A model generated the notes under the pieces. The model had not been told where the DNA came from and searched no databases. It was given only the letters and a program-made list of their open reading frames with translations. Below, piece by piece: positions 1 through 8,650 of a DNA stretch of 64,000 nt. A program made the translations under genes and the position numbers. Numbering within the stretch: the first letter of the stretch is position 1; each line of letters opens with the position of its first letter. This DNA is from Amycolatopsis acididurans. Its GTDB lineage: Bacteria; Actinomycetota; Actinomycetes; Mycobacteriales; Pseudonocardiaceae. The stretch spans positions 60,593-124,592 of the forward strand of contig NZ_JAAXLS010000020.1 of assembly GCF_012328925.1 (NCBI RefSeq), read 5' to 3'.

Positions 1-732
1 CGCCGCGCCGAGCAGTGTGAGCGGGAATGACACGAACCCGCCGACCAGTGCCGCGGACAACGCCGGAATGATCACCAGCGCCACGACGGCCTGGTCGAGA
101 CCCGTGATCGGCACGAGGAGCACGCCCGCCAGCCCCGCCAGCCCGGCGCCGATCGTCCAGTTGATGCGCGCGACCGATCTCGGTGACCGGCCGAGACATG
201 CAAGCGCCTCCTGGTTTTCGGCCACAGCACTCGTCGCGAGACCGAACTTCGAATACCGGTAGAAGGCCCACAGCCCTACCGTGAGCACGGCAGCGATCCC
301 GAACAGCCACAGCCCACCCGCCGGAATGATCACCGCCGAATTGACCTGGACGCTGCCGTTGGGCAAGAAACCGTCGACGAACCGGAGCGTGTCACCAAAC
401 CGCAACACGGCGATCTGGGAGATCACGACGACGATGGCGAGGGTCGCGACGATCCGGGCCAGCGGAGACGACGCCCGCATACGCCACATGATCAGTTCTT
501 GGGTCGCGAGCCCGAATACGGCGGCGAGCACGACGGCCGCGGCGACCGCGACCCACGTCGCCGTCCGACCATGCAGTTCGTAGTAGGTATAGGCCCCGAC
601 GAGCGCGAAACTCCCTTGCGCGAAGTTGACCACGCCGGAGCCGCGGTAAATGACCACGGCGCCGGAGGCCAGCAGGGCATACGCGCCGCCGCTGCCGAGC
701 CCCAGTAGCGCGAACTTGAGGAAGTCGTTCAA
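1..732 (-). CDS. Branched-chain amino acid-type ABC transporter permease (LivH-like), 3' end cut by window edge
   Basis: Membrane permease of a Liv/HAAT-type ABC importer. The 244 codons read on the minus strand start at a TTG (730-732) preceded by AAGGGAG at good spacing. The protein opens with a hydrophobic helix, has the NFAQGSFALVG segment typical of LivH, and contains several further hydrophobic helices. The C-terminus lies beyond base 1. It is a different gene from the complete LivH at 32305-33219. Neighbouring transporter subunits are presumably outside the window. The substrate cannot be told from sequence, since Liv-type systems in catabolic islands often carry aromatic or alicyclic acids. 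Confidence 0.85.
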   Translation of the reverse strand, partial: MNDFLKFALLGLGSGGAYALLASGAVVIYRGSGVVNFAQGSFALVGAYTYYELHGRTATWVAVAAAVVLAAVFGLATQELIMWRMRASSPLARIVATLAIVVVISQIAVLRFGDTLRFVDGFLPNGSVQVNSAVIIPAGGLWLFGIAAVLTVGLWAFYRYSKFGLATSAVAENQEALACLGRSPRSVARINWTIGAGLAGLAGVLLVPITGLDQAVVALVIIPALSAALVGGFVSFPLTLLGAA

Positions 733-834
733 TGTGGCTCCCTTGATCACTCCAGCAGGCCGATGTTCCGCGCTGGACGCAGGTGGACCCATAGATGCCT
801 GATGTTTGTCTAGGAGATCACTTTCTATTGACAT

Positions 835-845
835 ACGTCAGACCA
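835..845 (+). promoter_or_regulatory. FadR-type operator candidate (ACGTCAGACCA)
   Basis: Fits the NNGTNNNACNN pattern known for FadR-subfamily GntR regulators and shares the GTCAGAC core with the site at 1045-1055 and, in reverse complement, with those at 6946-6956 and 7127-7137. The likely binder is the regulator at 3365-4204. Assignment is inference from motif and location. Confidence 0.4.
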
Positions 846-1030
846 AAAACCGTAAGCGATGCCTTGTCAGGTTTCAAGGCTCGGGTTGTTGCAGAACGGA
901 CGACTCCACGCTTCGACGAGCCCAGATGCCGAGGGGATGCCTGTTCCGTAGTTGAGCGCGGACAAGAGGTGACCACGCTTGCCCGCCGTCACCGGGCGTG
1001 CACTGCCTCGATCGACGTGTTGACCATCAG

Positions 1031-1055
1031 CTGTCGGACATTTAGAGTCAGACCG
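1031..1055 (+). promoter_or_regulatory. Two adjacent FadR-type operator candidates
   Basis: CTGTCGGACAT at 1031-1041 and GAGTCAGACCG at 1045-1055 both carry GTNNNAC, centred 14 bases apart. They end 23 bases before the P450 start codon, a good place for repression. The first contains the small palindrome TGTC-G-GACA. Confidence 0.45.
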
Positions 1056-1078
1056 ATCGCGACAAATGGAGGCGGACT

Positions 1079-2299
1079 GTGACTTCGCAGCAGCAAGCGC
1101 CGCTCACCCGGTTTCCCCCGCCGCGGGACCGTCAGTACCCCCTCGACCCCCCGCCCGAATTGCTGCGCCGCCTAGACGAGGAACCCATCAGCAAGATGCA
1201 GACCTGGGACGGCAAGCAAGTATGGGTGGTAACCCGGTACGAAGACGGCCGGGCCATTCTCGCCGACGAACGGTTCAGCGTCGATCCCACGGTGCCCGGC
1301 TTTCCCGAGAAGAACATCGCCTACCTCAACACGATCGGTCAGGACCGCAATATCCGAACGATCGACAACCCCGAGCACGACCGCCAGAAGCGGATGATGA
1401 TTCAAGACTTCACCGTCAAGCGCGTCGCCGAGATTCGTCCCGCGGTGCAGACGCTGGTCGACCAGCTCATCGACGACATGCTCGAGCGGGAGGCGCCGGT
1501 CGACCTGATCGAGCACCTTGCCATTCCGGTGCCCACCACTGTCATCTGCGAATTGCTGGGCGTTCCCTATTCCGACCGGGATTTCTTCGGCGAGCGAGCC
1601 AAGGCACTGCTCGCGGCACCGACCGCGGAAGCGGCCAAGGTCGCGGGCGCCGAGATGACCGAGTACGTCGAGCATCTCATCGACCTGAAGATCGCCAAGG
1701 CCGGCAACGATCTGGTGAGCCGGATGGTGCACCAGCATGTGCTACCCGGAACCTACGCCCGCGCCGACCTGGTGAGCCTGTGCCGCCTGCTCCTGACCGC
1801 CGGTCACGACACCACGACCGGCATGATCGGGCTCAGCGTGCTGGCCCTGCTGCGGCATCCTGACCAGCTGCGCGAACTCAAAGAGAGCGACGATCCGGCC
1901 TTCGTCGCCAATTGCGTCGAGGAGTTTCTCCGGTACCTCGGCACGACCCACGCCGGGCGACGTCGAGTCGCGCTGACCGACGTCGAGGTCGCGGGACACA
2001 CCATTCACGCCAACGAAGGCGTGATCGTCCTCAACAACGTGATGGACCGCGACGACGCGGTCTTCGCCGACCCGAACCGGCTCGATCTCCATCGCACGAA
2101 CACCCGTGTCCACACGGCATTCGGCTATGGCATCCACCAATGCCCTGGGCAACTGCTCGCACGTATGGAACTGCACGTCGTGCACTCGACCCTGTGGAAA
2201 CGGGTCCCGACGCTGACCCTCGCGGTACCCATGCAAGAGCTGCACTTCTTCGAGGACGGCTCGAACTACGAAGTGACCACGTTGCCCGTAACCTGGTGA
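1079..2299 (+). CDS. Cytochrome P450, class I bacterial type
   Basis: Heme monooxygenase of 406 residues, normal length for a soluble bacterial P450. The I-helix has the classic AGHDTT (about residues 241-246) with the acid/alcohol pair. The K-helix ExxR is EEFLR (281-285), and the heme loop FGYGIHQCPG places the thiolate ligand at Cys355. Start is GTG with GGAGG upstream. It should take electrons from a ferredoxin, and two ferredoxins and a reductase lie at 4381-6757 in the opposite orientation. The next gene is an aldo/keto reductase in the same direction. The substrate is unknown. It differs clearly from the two P450s near 54 and 58 kb, which have altered I-helices. Confidence 0.95.
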   Translation: MTSQQQAPLTRFPPPRDRQYPLDPPPELLRRLDEEPISKMQTWDGKQVWVVTRYEDGRAILADERFSVDPTVPGFPEKNIAYLNTIGQDRNIRTIDNPEHDRQKRMMIQDFTVKRVAEIRPAVQTLVDQLIDDMLEREAPVDLIEHLAIPVPTTVICELLGVPYSDRDFFGERAKALLAAPTAEAAKVAGAEMTEYVEHLIDLKIAKAGNDLVSRMVHQHVLPGTYARADLVSLCRLLLTAGHDTTTGMIGLSVLALLRHPDQLRELKESDDPAFVANCVEEFLRYLGTTHAGRRRVALTDVEVAGHTIHANEGVIVLNNVMDRDDAVFADPNRLDLHRTNTRVHTAFGYGIHQCPGQLLARMELHVVHSTLWKRVPTLTLAVPMQELHFFEDGSNYEVTTLPVTW

Positions 2300-2321
2300 C
2301 CTGACAAGGCAGGAGGCTCAG

Positions 2322-3332
2322 TTGCTTGACAGCGACACAATGCCGACGCGCCAGCTTGGCGAGTTGGTGGTCGGCGCGATCGGACTCGGGTGCACCGCGA
2401 TGTCGGCCTGGTACGGCGAAGTCGATCAGCAGGAGGCGGTGAGGGTTCTACGGCGGGCGCATGAGTACGGCGTCACCTTGATCGACACCGCTGACAACTA
2501 CGGTCCCTTCACCAGCGAGCAGGCGATCGGCACGATCATCGATGAGATCCGCGACCGGGTCGTCCTGAGCACCAAGGGGGGCCTCTACTTCACCGACCGA
2601 ACGAACTTCAAGATGAGCCGCGACGGGTCGCCGGGATACCTGCGGCGGGCACTGGACGCATCGTTGCGGCGCTTGCGGACCGACTACGTCGACCTCTACT
2701 ACCTGCATCGTGTCGATCCGGCGGTTCCGATCGAGGAGAGCATCGGTTTCCTCGCCGAACAGGTGACAGCGGGCAAGATCCGCGCGATCGGACTGTCTGA
2801 TGTGGACGTTCCGACACTTGATCGCGCCCACGCCGTCCACCCCATCTCGGCGGTCGAGTCCGAACTGTCGTTGTGGACACGCGAACCGCTGCCCGCCCTC
2901 GTTGGCTGGTGCCGGTCCCACGGCGCGGGGTTCGTACCGTACGCACCACTGGGCCGGGGCTTCCTGGCCGGAAACGTAACCCCGCGAGCGAAATTCGCCA
3001 GTGGCGACTTCCGCGCCGGCAACCCCCGCTTCACCCCTGAAGCCATCGAGCAGAACATGGTCTATGTCGAGCGGATCCGCGCCATCGCCGACCACCACGG
3101 CGTCGCTCCCGCGGTGATCGCGCTGGCCTGGCTGCTGTCCCAGGCCGAGAACGTCATCCCCATCCCGGGCATGGAAAAGATGGCGTATCTGACCGAGAAC
3201 ATCAAGGCCGCTGCCCTCAACCTCACGGCTGAGGAACTCCGCGACCTGGACACGCTGCCCCCGGCCTTCGGCAGTCGCTTACAGGCCGACCTTGCCAGCG
3301 TTTCGATCGTGGAGTCCGGTAACCCGCCCTGA
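2322..3332 (+). CDS. Aldo/keto reductase
   Basis: NADPH-dependent TIM-barrel oxidoreductase of 336 residues. The catalytic tetrad is visible: Asp55 and Tyr60 in IDTADNYG, Lys85 in STKGG and His129 in YYLHRVDP. The C-terminal IPIPGM segment matches the cofactor-binding region. Start is TTG with AGGAGG five bases upstream; an in-frame ATG 18 bases later lacks such a site. It lies 22 bases after the P450 and is probably co-transcribed, which suggests it interconverts a P450-derived alcohol and ketone or aldehyde. Confidence 0.93.
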   Translation: MLDSDTMPTRQLGELVVGAIGLGCTAMSAWYGEVDQQEAVRVLRRAHEYGVTLIDTADNYGPFTSEQAIGTIIDEIRDRVVLSTKGGLYFTDRTNFKMSRDGSPGYLRRALDASLRRLRTDYVDLYYLHRVDPAVPIEESIGFLAEQVTAGKIRAIGLSDVDVPTLDRAHAVHPISAVESELSLWTREPLPALVGWCRSHGAGFVPYAPLGRGFLAGNVTPRAKFASGDFRAGNPRFTPEAIEQNMVYVERIRAIADHHGVAPAVIALAWLLSQAENVIPIPGMEKMAYLTENIKAAALNLTAEELRDLDTLPPAFGSRLQADLASVSIVESGNPP

Positions 3333-3364
3333 CCGGGGCCGACGCGGCTGCTGGCGCGACGACG

Positions 3365-4204
3365 CTACTCGGCGGTCGCGGCGTGTTCACGCAGGTATTC
3401 CAGATGCTCGACCATGCGCTTCGCCGCGAGATCGGGATCCTTGGCCTTGATCGCGGATACGATCGCGATGTGATGGAGCACCGCGTTACGGCCGACTTCT
3501 TCGGACGTAGCGATGAACCCGAGCGGATGCGCGACCCGGTGCAGCGCCGCGACGAACGTCGCGACCAGCCGGTTACCAGAAGCCTCGGCGAGGATCGAAT
3601 GAAACTCCGCGTTGAAGTTCGGTATTCCGGGGTCGTCGACCGTGGTGTTCTTCTCACGCTCGATGACGTCGTGCAACTGCCGCAGATGCGCGGCGGTGCG
3701 GTGCTCCGCGGCTAGCCGCGCGGTGGGCACCTCGAGCAGGTTTCGAAACTCGGCTACTTCGTCGTAACGGATACTGCCGAGCTCCAGCGTGTTGTTCAAT
3801 CGCTCGGACACCAGTTCGCCCAGCTTGTGGTGGTCGAGGTAGGTGACGAACGAACCGCCGCTGGCACCCGGAACCGTCGAGATGAGCCCGGCCGAGACGA
3901 GGGCCCGAAGAGCTTCCCGGATGGTGGCCCGGCTCACCCGGAACTGCTCGGCGAGCTTCGCCTCACTGGGGAACCGCTCCCCCCGCTTGAACGTGCCGCT
4001 CAGTATGGCCTCGCGAAGCTGGGCTTCCACCTGCTGGCGCGGTCGCATGACCGGCTCCGGCTGAAAACCCTTCGCGCTGGCCACCGCCGACGGAGCATCA
4101 GGCGTCTCCGACGTGTCCTGCGGAGCTGACCTGCCGCTGGCAGGCCTGCCACGGCGCACCGCTCGCCGTCTGTTGCCAGAACGGTCGGTATCCGCTGAAC
4201 CCAC
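3365..4204 (-). CDS. GntR-family regulator, FadR subfamily (FCD domain)
   Basis: DNA-binding repressor or activator: winged HTH from about the MRPRQQVEAQLREAIL segment, followed by an all-helical FCD ligand domain ending at the stop. I chose the GTG at 4204 because GGGAG stands six bases upstream. An ATG at 4048 would give a bare 227-residue FadR-sized protein, and the longest frame reaches 4294. The residues before the HTH are Arg/Ser/Pro-rich and probably disordered. A FadR-like CTGTACGACTT lies just upstream (4259-4269), consistent with autoregulation. It faces the P450/AKR pair tail to tail and probably controls the first 8 kb. Confidence 0.85.
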   Translation of the reverse strand: MGSADTDRSGNRRRAVRRGRPASGRSAPQDTSETPDAPSAVASAKGFQPEPVMRPRQQVEAQLREAILSGTFKRGERFPSEAKLAEQFRVSRATIREALRALVSAGLISTVPGASGGSFVTYLDHHKLGELVSERLNNTLELGSIRYDEVAEFRNLLEVPTARLAAEHRTAAHLRQLHDVIEREKNTTVDDPGIPNFNAEFHSILAEASGNRLVATFVAALHRVAHPLGFIATSEEVGRNAVLHHIAIVSAIKAKDPDLAAKRMVEHLEYLREHAATAE

Positions 4205-4258
4205 GTCAAACTCCCGCCCTGCGGAGCGCGGTTTCAGGGTACTGCCCGCGAACCGCAT

Positions 4259-4269
4259 CTGTACGACTT
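4259..4269 (-). promoter_or_regulatory. FadR-type operator candidate before the regulator gene
   Basis: CTGTACGACTT carries the GTACGAC core also present in the E. coli FadR consensus. It overlaps a small perfect palindrome, CGACTTTAGTCG. Its place 55 bases before the GTG at 4204 suggests autoregulation and argues against translation starting at 4294. Confidence 0.4.
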
Positions 4270-4380
4270 TAGTCGGCAGGCACAGTATAGTCACAGCCAG
4301 CTACCGTCTGGCAGCCGCCCGCACCGGAACACGAGGTGCCGTCACCTGCGTCGCGGCGCGAGGTCGCGCGCCATCGCGCT

Positions 4381-4599
4381 TCAGTCGTCGGCCACCTCGA
4401 TCACCGACACCGGGCAGACCGCGGCCGCCTGCCGGATCTTCGGCAGCAGGTCGTCCGCGGGTTGGGGATCTATCTGACTCACGACACCGTCATCGCCGAG
4501 TGCGAATACCTCGGGGCATTCCAGAACACAGGCGCCACTGGAAATACAGAAATCAACGTGCAAGGTAATCGGCTTCACATGCGTTCCCTTCTCACTCAT
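4381..4599 (-). CDS. [3Fe-4S]-type ferredoxin
   Basis: Small electron carrier of 72 residues. Cys18, Cys24 and Cys62 form the C-x5-C...CP pattern of actinobacterial P450 ferredoxins, with Ser in the position that would hold a fourth cluster Cys. An extra Cys28 is present in LECPEVF. It is last in the operon 6757-4381 (ferredoxin, SDR, reductase, ferredoxin), six bases behind the reductase. It presumably donates electrons to a P450 such as 1079-2299. Two ferredoxins in one operon is unusual and may mean two P450 partners or two potentials. Confidence 0.9.
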   Translation of the reverse strand: MSEKGTHVKPITLHVDFCISSGACVLECPEVFALGDDGVVSQIDPQPADDLLPKIRQAAAVCPVSVIEVADD

Positions 4600-4605
4600 T
4601 CCCAG

Positions 4606-5790
4606 TCAGGTCGACGGCACCTGGTTTTCGGCGCGTAACTGCTGACGGTACGGCATCATTGCTTTGGCGGCGTTCCAAGCGAGCACGGCGGCGAGCCGTC
4701 CTTCGGAATGATAGGTGCACACAAAACCGTTACCCTGGTCGAGTTCCAGCACCTTTTCGCTGGCGGCGTCGTTGATTATGCCCGCCACCTGCACCTTGTT
4801 CTCATACTGATCTGTCCAGAAGAAGGGGATCGGCGCGTACGGAATACCGCGGCCCATGATGTTCGCCGCCACCGCGTTCGCCTGCTCGGACGCGTTGATG
4901 CGGTGCTCGATCCGAAGGCTGCGATTCAGTACGGGGTGACGCCAGCGTGCGACGTCGCCCGCGGCCCATACCCCTTGCGCCGCACGACAGTACTCATCGC
5001 AACCGACGCCGTTGGAGACGTCCAGTACCGGATCGTTGAGCCATTCGACGTTGGGCACGCACCCGATGGCGACAAGAACGACCGGAGCGTCGAGTGACTC
5101 GCCGTCGCTCAGCACGACGCGACGGACTGTTCCCGCGGCATCGCCCTCGAAGCCGCCGATGCCGGCGCCGAGCCGGAACTCGACCCCCCTCGCCGCATGT
5201 ACTTCAAGAAGCCGCGTCGCCGCGACACGTCCCAGCCGCGACATGAGCGGCTCGGTGTCCGGGTCCACAACGGTTACCTCCGCACCCAGACGCCGAGCCG
5301 TCGCCGCGACCTCGAGCCCTAGAAAGCCAGCACCGATGACGACAAGGCGCCGCTGTGCGGTGAGCGCGGAATGCAGTGCGAGCGCATCGTCAAGGGTGCG
5401 CAGGACGTGGATGCCGGCCAGGTCGCCGCCCGGCAAGGACCGTGGGCGCACGCCGGTGGCGATGACGACGTCGTCGTACCCCAGCACAGTGTCGTCATCG
5501 AGAGCGACTTCACGCCGGCCGGTGTCCAGGCCGACGGCGCTGACCCCGAGCCGCCAGGTGGCGGCGACCCGCTCGTAGCGCTGCGGGGACAGCAGCGCTG
5601 CCTTGGCGGGTTCCAAAGCGCCCTGCAAGATCTGCTTCGACAGCGGTGGTCGGTCGCACGGTAGCTCGGGCTCCTCGCCCACGATCACGATCTCACCGGC
5701 ATACCCGAGGCGCCGCAACGCCTCGGCGGTAGCGACGCCAGCGGCGGATGCGCCGACTATCACCGTCCGCCGCCTCTTGTCCGCGGCCAC
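4606..5790 (-). CDS. FAD-dependent ferredoxin reductase (P450 redox partner)
   Basis: Transfers electrons from NAD(P)H through FAD to ferredoxin. The N-terminal FAD motif is VIVGASAAG (about residues 11-18), followed by the CDRPPLSK motif, a second nucleotide motif VIGAGFLGLEVAA, and a C-terminal reductase domain; 394 residues is normal. Start is the GTG at 5790, whose first G is also the last base of the SDR stop codon, with GGAG upstream. A longer open frame to 6237 lies inside the SDR gene and is spurious. Second copy of this function: 12697-13872. Confidence 0.93.
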   Translation of the reverse strand: MAADKRRRTVIVGASAAGVATAEALRRLGYAGEIVIVGEEPELPCDRPPLSKQILQGALEPAKAALLSPQRYERVAATWRLGVSAVGLDTGRREVALDDDTVLGYDDVVIATGVRPRSLPGGDLAGIHVLRTLDDALALHSALTAQRRLVVIGAGFLGLEVAATARRLGAEVTVVDPDTEPLMSRLGRVAATRLLEVHAARGVEFRLGAGIGGFEGDAAGTVRRVVLSDGESLDAPVVLVAIGCVPNVEWLNDPVLDVSNGVGCDEYCRAAQGVWAAGDVARWRHPVLNRSLRIEHRINASEQANAVAANIMGRGIPYAPIPFFWTDQYENKVQVAGIINDAASEKVLELDQGNGFVCTYHSEGRLAAVLAWNAAKAMMPYRQQLRAENQVPST

Positions 5791-6542
5791 TACATCACGC
5801 TCCGGCCGCCGTCGATGACAACCGCCGCACCGTGGAAGAAGGTGGCCTGGGGGCCGGCCAGGAAAGCTATCGCGTCGGCGACTTCCTCGGGTGTGCCCAT
5901 TCGGCCGATCAGCTGCCGCTGTGTCATGAACGCTTCCGTCGCCTCGGGATCCTCGGATACGGACAGGACCGCATCGGTATAGCCCGTCCTGACCGTCCCA
6001 GGGCAGACGGCATTGGCCCGGATGCCGACCTTGGCGAAGTCGGCCGTAATCGAGCGGGTAAGGCCGACAAGACCAGCCTTCGCGGAACAATACGCGGCGC
6101 GTGACCGCACTCCCCGGAACGCCGCCACACTCGCCACGTTCACGATCGACCCACCACCGGCTTTGATCATGTGCGGAATGAACGCGCGGCACAACAACAT
6201 CGGCGCCGTGAGGTTGATCGCGAGCACGCGCTGCCACGCGTCAAGGTCGGCTTCGACCGCCGTCGCGACAAGACCGACGCCCGCGGCGTTGACCAGGACC
6301 TCCGGCGTACCCGACCGGGCCACGAGTCCTTCCGCGAAAGGCTCGATTGTTTCGAGGGTACTCAGGTCGACGTGCCACGGCACGATCGCGGAAGGATCGT
6401 CGTGGACGAGCTTGTCCAGACCTTCACGGTCACGGTCCAGGGCAGCCACGGCGTACCCGTCCGCGACGAAGCGGAGGGCGGTCGCCCGGCCGATGCCGGA
6501 CGCGGCCCCGGTCACGACGGCGAGTGGACGGGAGGTGCCCAT
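5790..6542 (-). CDS. Short-chain dehydrogenase/reductase
   Basis: NAD(P)-dependent alcohol dehydrogenase of 250 residues. It shows the TGAASGIG cofactor motif near the N-terminus, the NAAGVG segment, a catalytic Ser in VASVA, and YCSAK with the catalytic Tyr and Lys. Start is the ATG at 6542, two bases after the ferredoxin stop and behind GAGGGG. It overlaps the reductase by one base. The setting between ferredoxin and ferredoxin reductase suggests it oxidises the alcohol formed by the linked P450. Confidence 0.93.
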   Translation of the reverse strand: MGTSRPLAVVTGAASGIGRATALRFVADGYAVAALDRDREGLDKLVHDDPSAIVPWHVDLSTLETIEPFAEGLVARSGTPEVLVNAAGVGLVATAVEADLDAWQRVLAINLTAPMLLCRAFIPHMIKAGGGSIVNVASVAAFRGVRSRAAYCSAKAGLVGLTRSITADFAKVGIRANAVCPGTVRTGYTDAVLSVSEDPEATEAFMTQRQLIGRMGTPEEVADAIAFLAGPQATFFHGAAVVIDGGRSVM

Positions 6543-6544
6543 GG

Positions 6545-6757
6545 TCACCCCTCGACCCTGATCGCCTGGGCAGGACAAAGTGCTTCCGCTTGCTTGACCC
6601 GGTCGCGTTCCTGGTCCGAGGGCGTTTCGTCACGCACGACCACGACGCCGGTTTCGTCGTCCTGACCGAACACTTCAGGCGCCACGTCGGCGCAGTTCCC
6701 GGAGCTGGCGCAACGGTTTTGATCAGCGAGCACGCGCAGGATTTGCCTGTTCACCAT
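6545..6757 (-). CDS. [3Fe-4S]-type ferredoxin
   Basis: First gene of the electron-transfer operon, 70 residues. Cys16 and Cys22 (CASSGNC) and Cys61 in ALCPAQAI are the cluster ligands; Ser19 stands where a 4Fe cluster would need Cys. GAGAGG precedes the ATG. It differs in sequence from the operon's other ferredoxin (4381-4599). Likely partner of the FAD reductase at 4606-5790 and of a P450. Confidence 0.9.
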   Translation of the reverse strand: MVNRQILRVLADQNRCASSGNCADVAPEVFGQDDETGVVVVRDETPSDQERDRVKQAEALCPAQAIRVEG

Positions 6758-6945
6758 TACCTCTCAATTTCAGGGAATGGCCCCACATCGCCATTCGATC
6801 CCACGTGGACAGACGCTTCAAAACGGCGGGCCGACGCCAGACACCGTTCTCGGCTACTGACGTCCGGCGCGGCCACCTTGGCGGAGCGCCTCGCCGCTGC
6901 GCAAGAGAGCCCTCTCCAGCACGCGTCCGCATACGCAACGATAAA

Positions 6946-6956
6946 CAGTCTGACAA
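6946..6956 (+). promoter_or_regulatory. FadR-type operator candidate (CAGTCTGACAA)
   Basis: GTCTGAC core, the reverse complement of the GTCAGAC cores in front of the P450. Nearly identical to the site at 7127-7137. Probably bound by the regulator at 3365-4204. Confidence 0.45.
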
Positions 6957-7126
6957 TGGAGGTCAAGGGGTGGGAGCTGCCCCTTGGGAGGTCCGCGGGA
7001 AGCGGCTACAAGTCCGCCAGCCAGGCGGATTGACGCTCAACGCGCTCGCCGACCCAGCAAAAGTAGCGCAACCGTCATACATTTGCCGACGAGGTTCGAC
7101 CTTGACGCTGACCACTTGCGGGCCTA

Positions 7127-7137
7127 CTGTCTGACAA
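7127..7137 (+). promoter_or_regulatory. FadR-type operator candidate (CTGTCTGACAA)
   Basis: Contains the nine-base palindrome TGTC-T-GACA and the GTNNNAC pattern. It lies 150 bases before the MFS start and may control that gene together with the site at 6946-6956. Confidence 0.45.
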
Positions 7138-7286
7138 CAACGACAAGGCCACATCCACCCGAACAAGCCTGGTTCCGCGCCATCCCGGGCACACCTCACC
7201 CGCGTCTCGGGCTCCGCGCATGGCTGCCTTCCCGGGCGGACTGCCAGCGGGGGCGCGACCTCAGCCGAAACGCCGGAGGCGATGCA

Positions 7287-8630
7287 ATGACGCAGTCTCA
7301 TCGGATGTTTGCGGGGGCCAACGGCCGTGCCGGCGCACGCCGCGTTTTCGTCGCGGTCGCCGCCGGCACGGCCATCGAATGGTACGACTTCTTCATCTAC
7401 GGGCTTGCCGCCGGTCTCGTATTCGGCCCGCTGTTCTTTCCGACCTTCGACCCGCTCGTCGGCAAACTGGCCGCGTTCTCGACGTTCGCCGTCGGTTTTG
7501 CCGCGCGTCCGGTGGCAGCACTGGTATTCGGTCATTTCGGAGACAAGATCGGCCGCAAACGACTGCTGATCGTGACAATGCTTCTCATGGGGCTGTCGAC
7601 TGCCGCGATCGGCCTGTTACCCCCATACCACACTCTTGGTGCGGCGGCTCCGATACTGCTCGTCACGCTACGGCTGCTGCAAGGGTTCGGTGTCGGTGGA
7701 GAGACAGGGGGCGCGTGCGTCACCGCGGTCGAGCACGCGACGAGGGGGCGGCTGGGAATTTGCGGGAGCTCCTCACAGGTCGGGATCCCGGCCGGCCTGT
7801 TGCTCGGAAACATCGCATTCTTGGCCAGCGTCGGCCTGAGCCACGAACAGTTCCTTGCCTGGGGCTGGCGAATCCCGTTCCTGCTCAGCAGCGTGCTGGT
7901 CCTGGTAGCGCTCTACATCCGGCTCCAGATCTCGGAAACGCCGACTTTCCGATCCCTCGAAAAGGCGCGGGCCACCGTTGCGGTCCCGATCTTCACTCTC
8001 CTCCGCACTCAACCGCGCAAGCTGGTCCTCGCCACCTTCTCCATCGTGGGTACCAGTGCCTATTTCTACGTGTTGCTGACATTTCTGCCGGGCTACATCA
8101 CCGCCTCAGGACTGTCAAAGGCATCCGTGCTCACCGGTCAGCTGATCGGCGCGGCGGTGGAAATCGGCGCAATACTGTACTTCGCGGGGCTGTCCGATCG
8201 CATAGGCCGGAGAAACCTCGTGTTGGCCGGCATTATCGCCGCCGGCGTATGGACCCCTGTCATGTTCTGGTTCGCCGGACTCGGATCGACGATCCTGATC
8301 GTTGCCGGGTACGTCGTCGCGATGGTGGTGCACGCCATCTCGACGGCAGTGCACACCACCTTCGTAGCCGAACTGTTTCCGGCGCCCGTCCGCTACAGCG
8401 GGATGGGCTTCACTTTCCAGCTTGGCATCATGATCGGCGGCGCGGCGGCGCCCGTTGTCGCCTCGGCGTTGCTGGTCGCGACGCACCAGACCGTGCTTAT
8501 CGCGGTCTTCGTCGCCGCACTGTGCGCACTTTCCCTCGCCGCCACAGTCCTGATCAGGCCCAAGGACATCGTGCAAGACCCGGCGCCCGCGGCCGAGGGC
8601 CAGGTTGCCATCGAACCGGGCGTTGCGTAG
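7287..8630 (+). CDS. MFS transporter, metabolite:H+ symporter type
   Basis: Twelve-helix inner-membrane carrier of 447 residues. The opening AGTAIEWYDFFIYG and the loop GHFGDKIGRKRLL are hallmarks of the metabolite:H+ symporter family, which moves carboxylates and compounds such as shikimate. The ATG at 7287 has GGAGG eight bases upstream; a longer frame from 6984 adds only an Arg-rich stretch and is unlikely. FadR-type sites upstream suggest co-regulation with the P450 cluster, so it may import that cluster's acidic substrate. Confidence 0.92.
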   Translation: MTQSHRMFAGANGRAGARRVFVAVAAGTAIEWYDFFIYGLAAGLVFGPLFFPTFDPLVGKLAAFSTFAVGFAARPVAALVFGHFGDKIGRKRLLIVTMLLMGLSTAAIGLLPPYHTLGAAAPILLVTLRLLQGFGVGGETGGACVTAVEHATRGRLGICGSSSQVGIPAGLLLGNIAFLASVGLSHEQFLAWGWRIPFLLSSVLVLVALYIRLQISETPTFRSLEKARATVAVPIFTLLRTQPRKLVLATFSIVGTSAYFYVLLTFLPGYITASGLSKASVLTGQLIGAAVEIGAILYFAGLSDRIGRRNLVLAGIIAAGVWTPVMFWFAGLGSTILIVAGYVVAMVVHAISTAVHTTFVAELFPAPVRYSGMGFTFQLGIMIGGAAAPVVASALLVATHQTVLIAVFVAALCALSLAATVLIRPKDIVQDPAPAAEGQVAIEPGVA

Positions 8631-8650
8631 TTGCCCGGTCCCGCGCCGTT

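Larger units (their letters stand above)
733..1078. promoter_or_regulatory. Divergent intergenic region between livH-like gene and P450
   Basis: No credible gene lies in these 346 bases. The region must hold promoters for the leftward permease and the rightward P450. It contains three copies of a GTNNNAC-type element (835-845, 1031-1041, 1045-1055), the form of site bound by FadR-subfamily GntR proteins. A TTGACA at 828-833 could be a -35 box. GGAGG about 10 bases before the GTG at 1079 is the P450 ribosome binding site. Confidence 0.5.
6758..7286. promoter_or_regulatory. Divergent intergenic region between ferredoxin operon and MFS gene
   Basis: 529 bases without a convincing gene. An open frame runs through the right half into the MFS gene but has no membrane or known-domain content before 7287. 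The region holds two GTNNNAC-type operator candidates (6946-6956 and 7127-7137), almost the same sequence in both. I see no hairpin or RNA gene here. Confidence 0.45.

Noticed and set aside
828..841. TTGACATACGTCAG as a member of the 17-bp operator family
   Set aside because: Its arms are separated by four bases rather than five and match better to a -35 box followed by a GTCAGAC site.
4606..6237. 543-residue reductase with a long N-terminal part
   Set aside because: The first 150 codons overlap the SDR gene in another frame and are Arg/Gly-rich with no domain. The GTG at 5790 couples to the SDR stop.
6984..7286. N-terminal extension of the MFS protein
   Set aside because: Arg/Pro-rich, no helices, and crosses an operator candidate at 7127-7137. 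GGAGG before the ATG at 7287 fits the true start.
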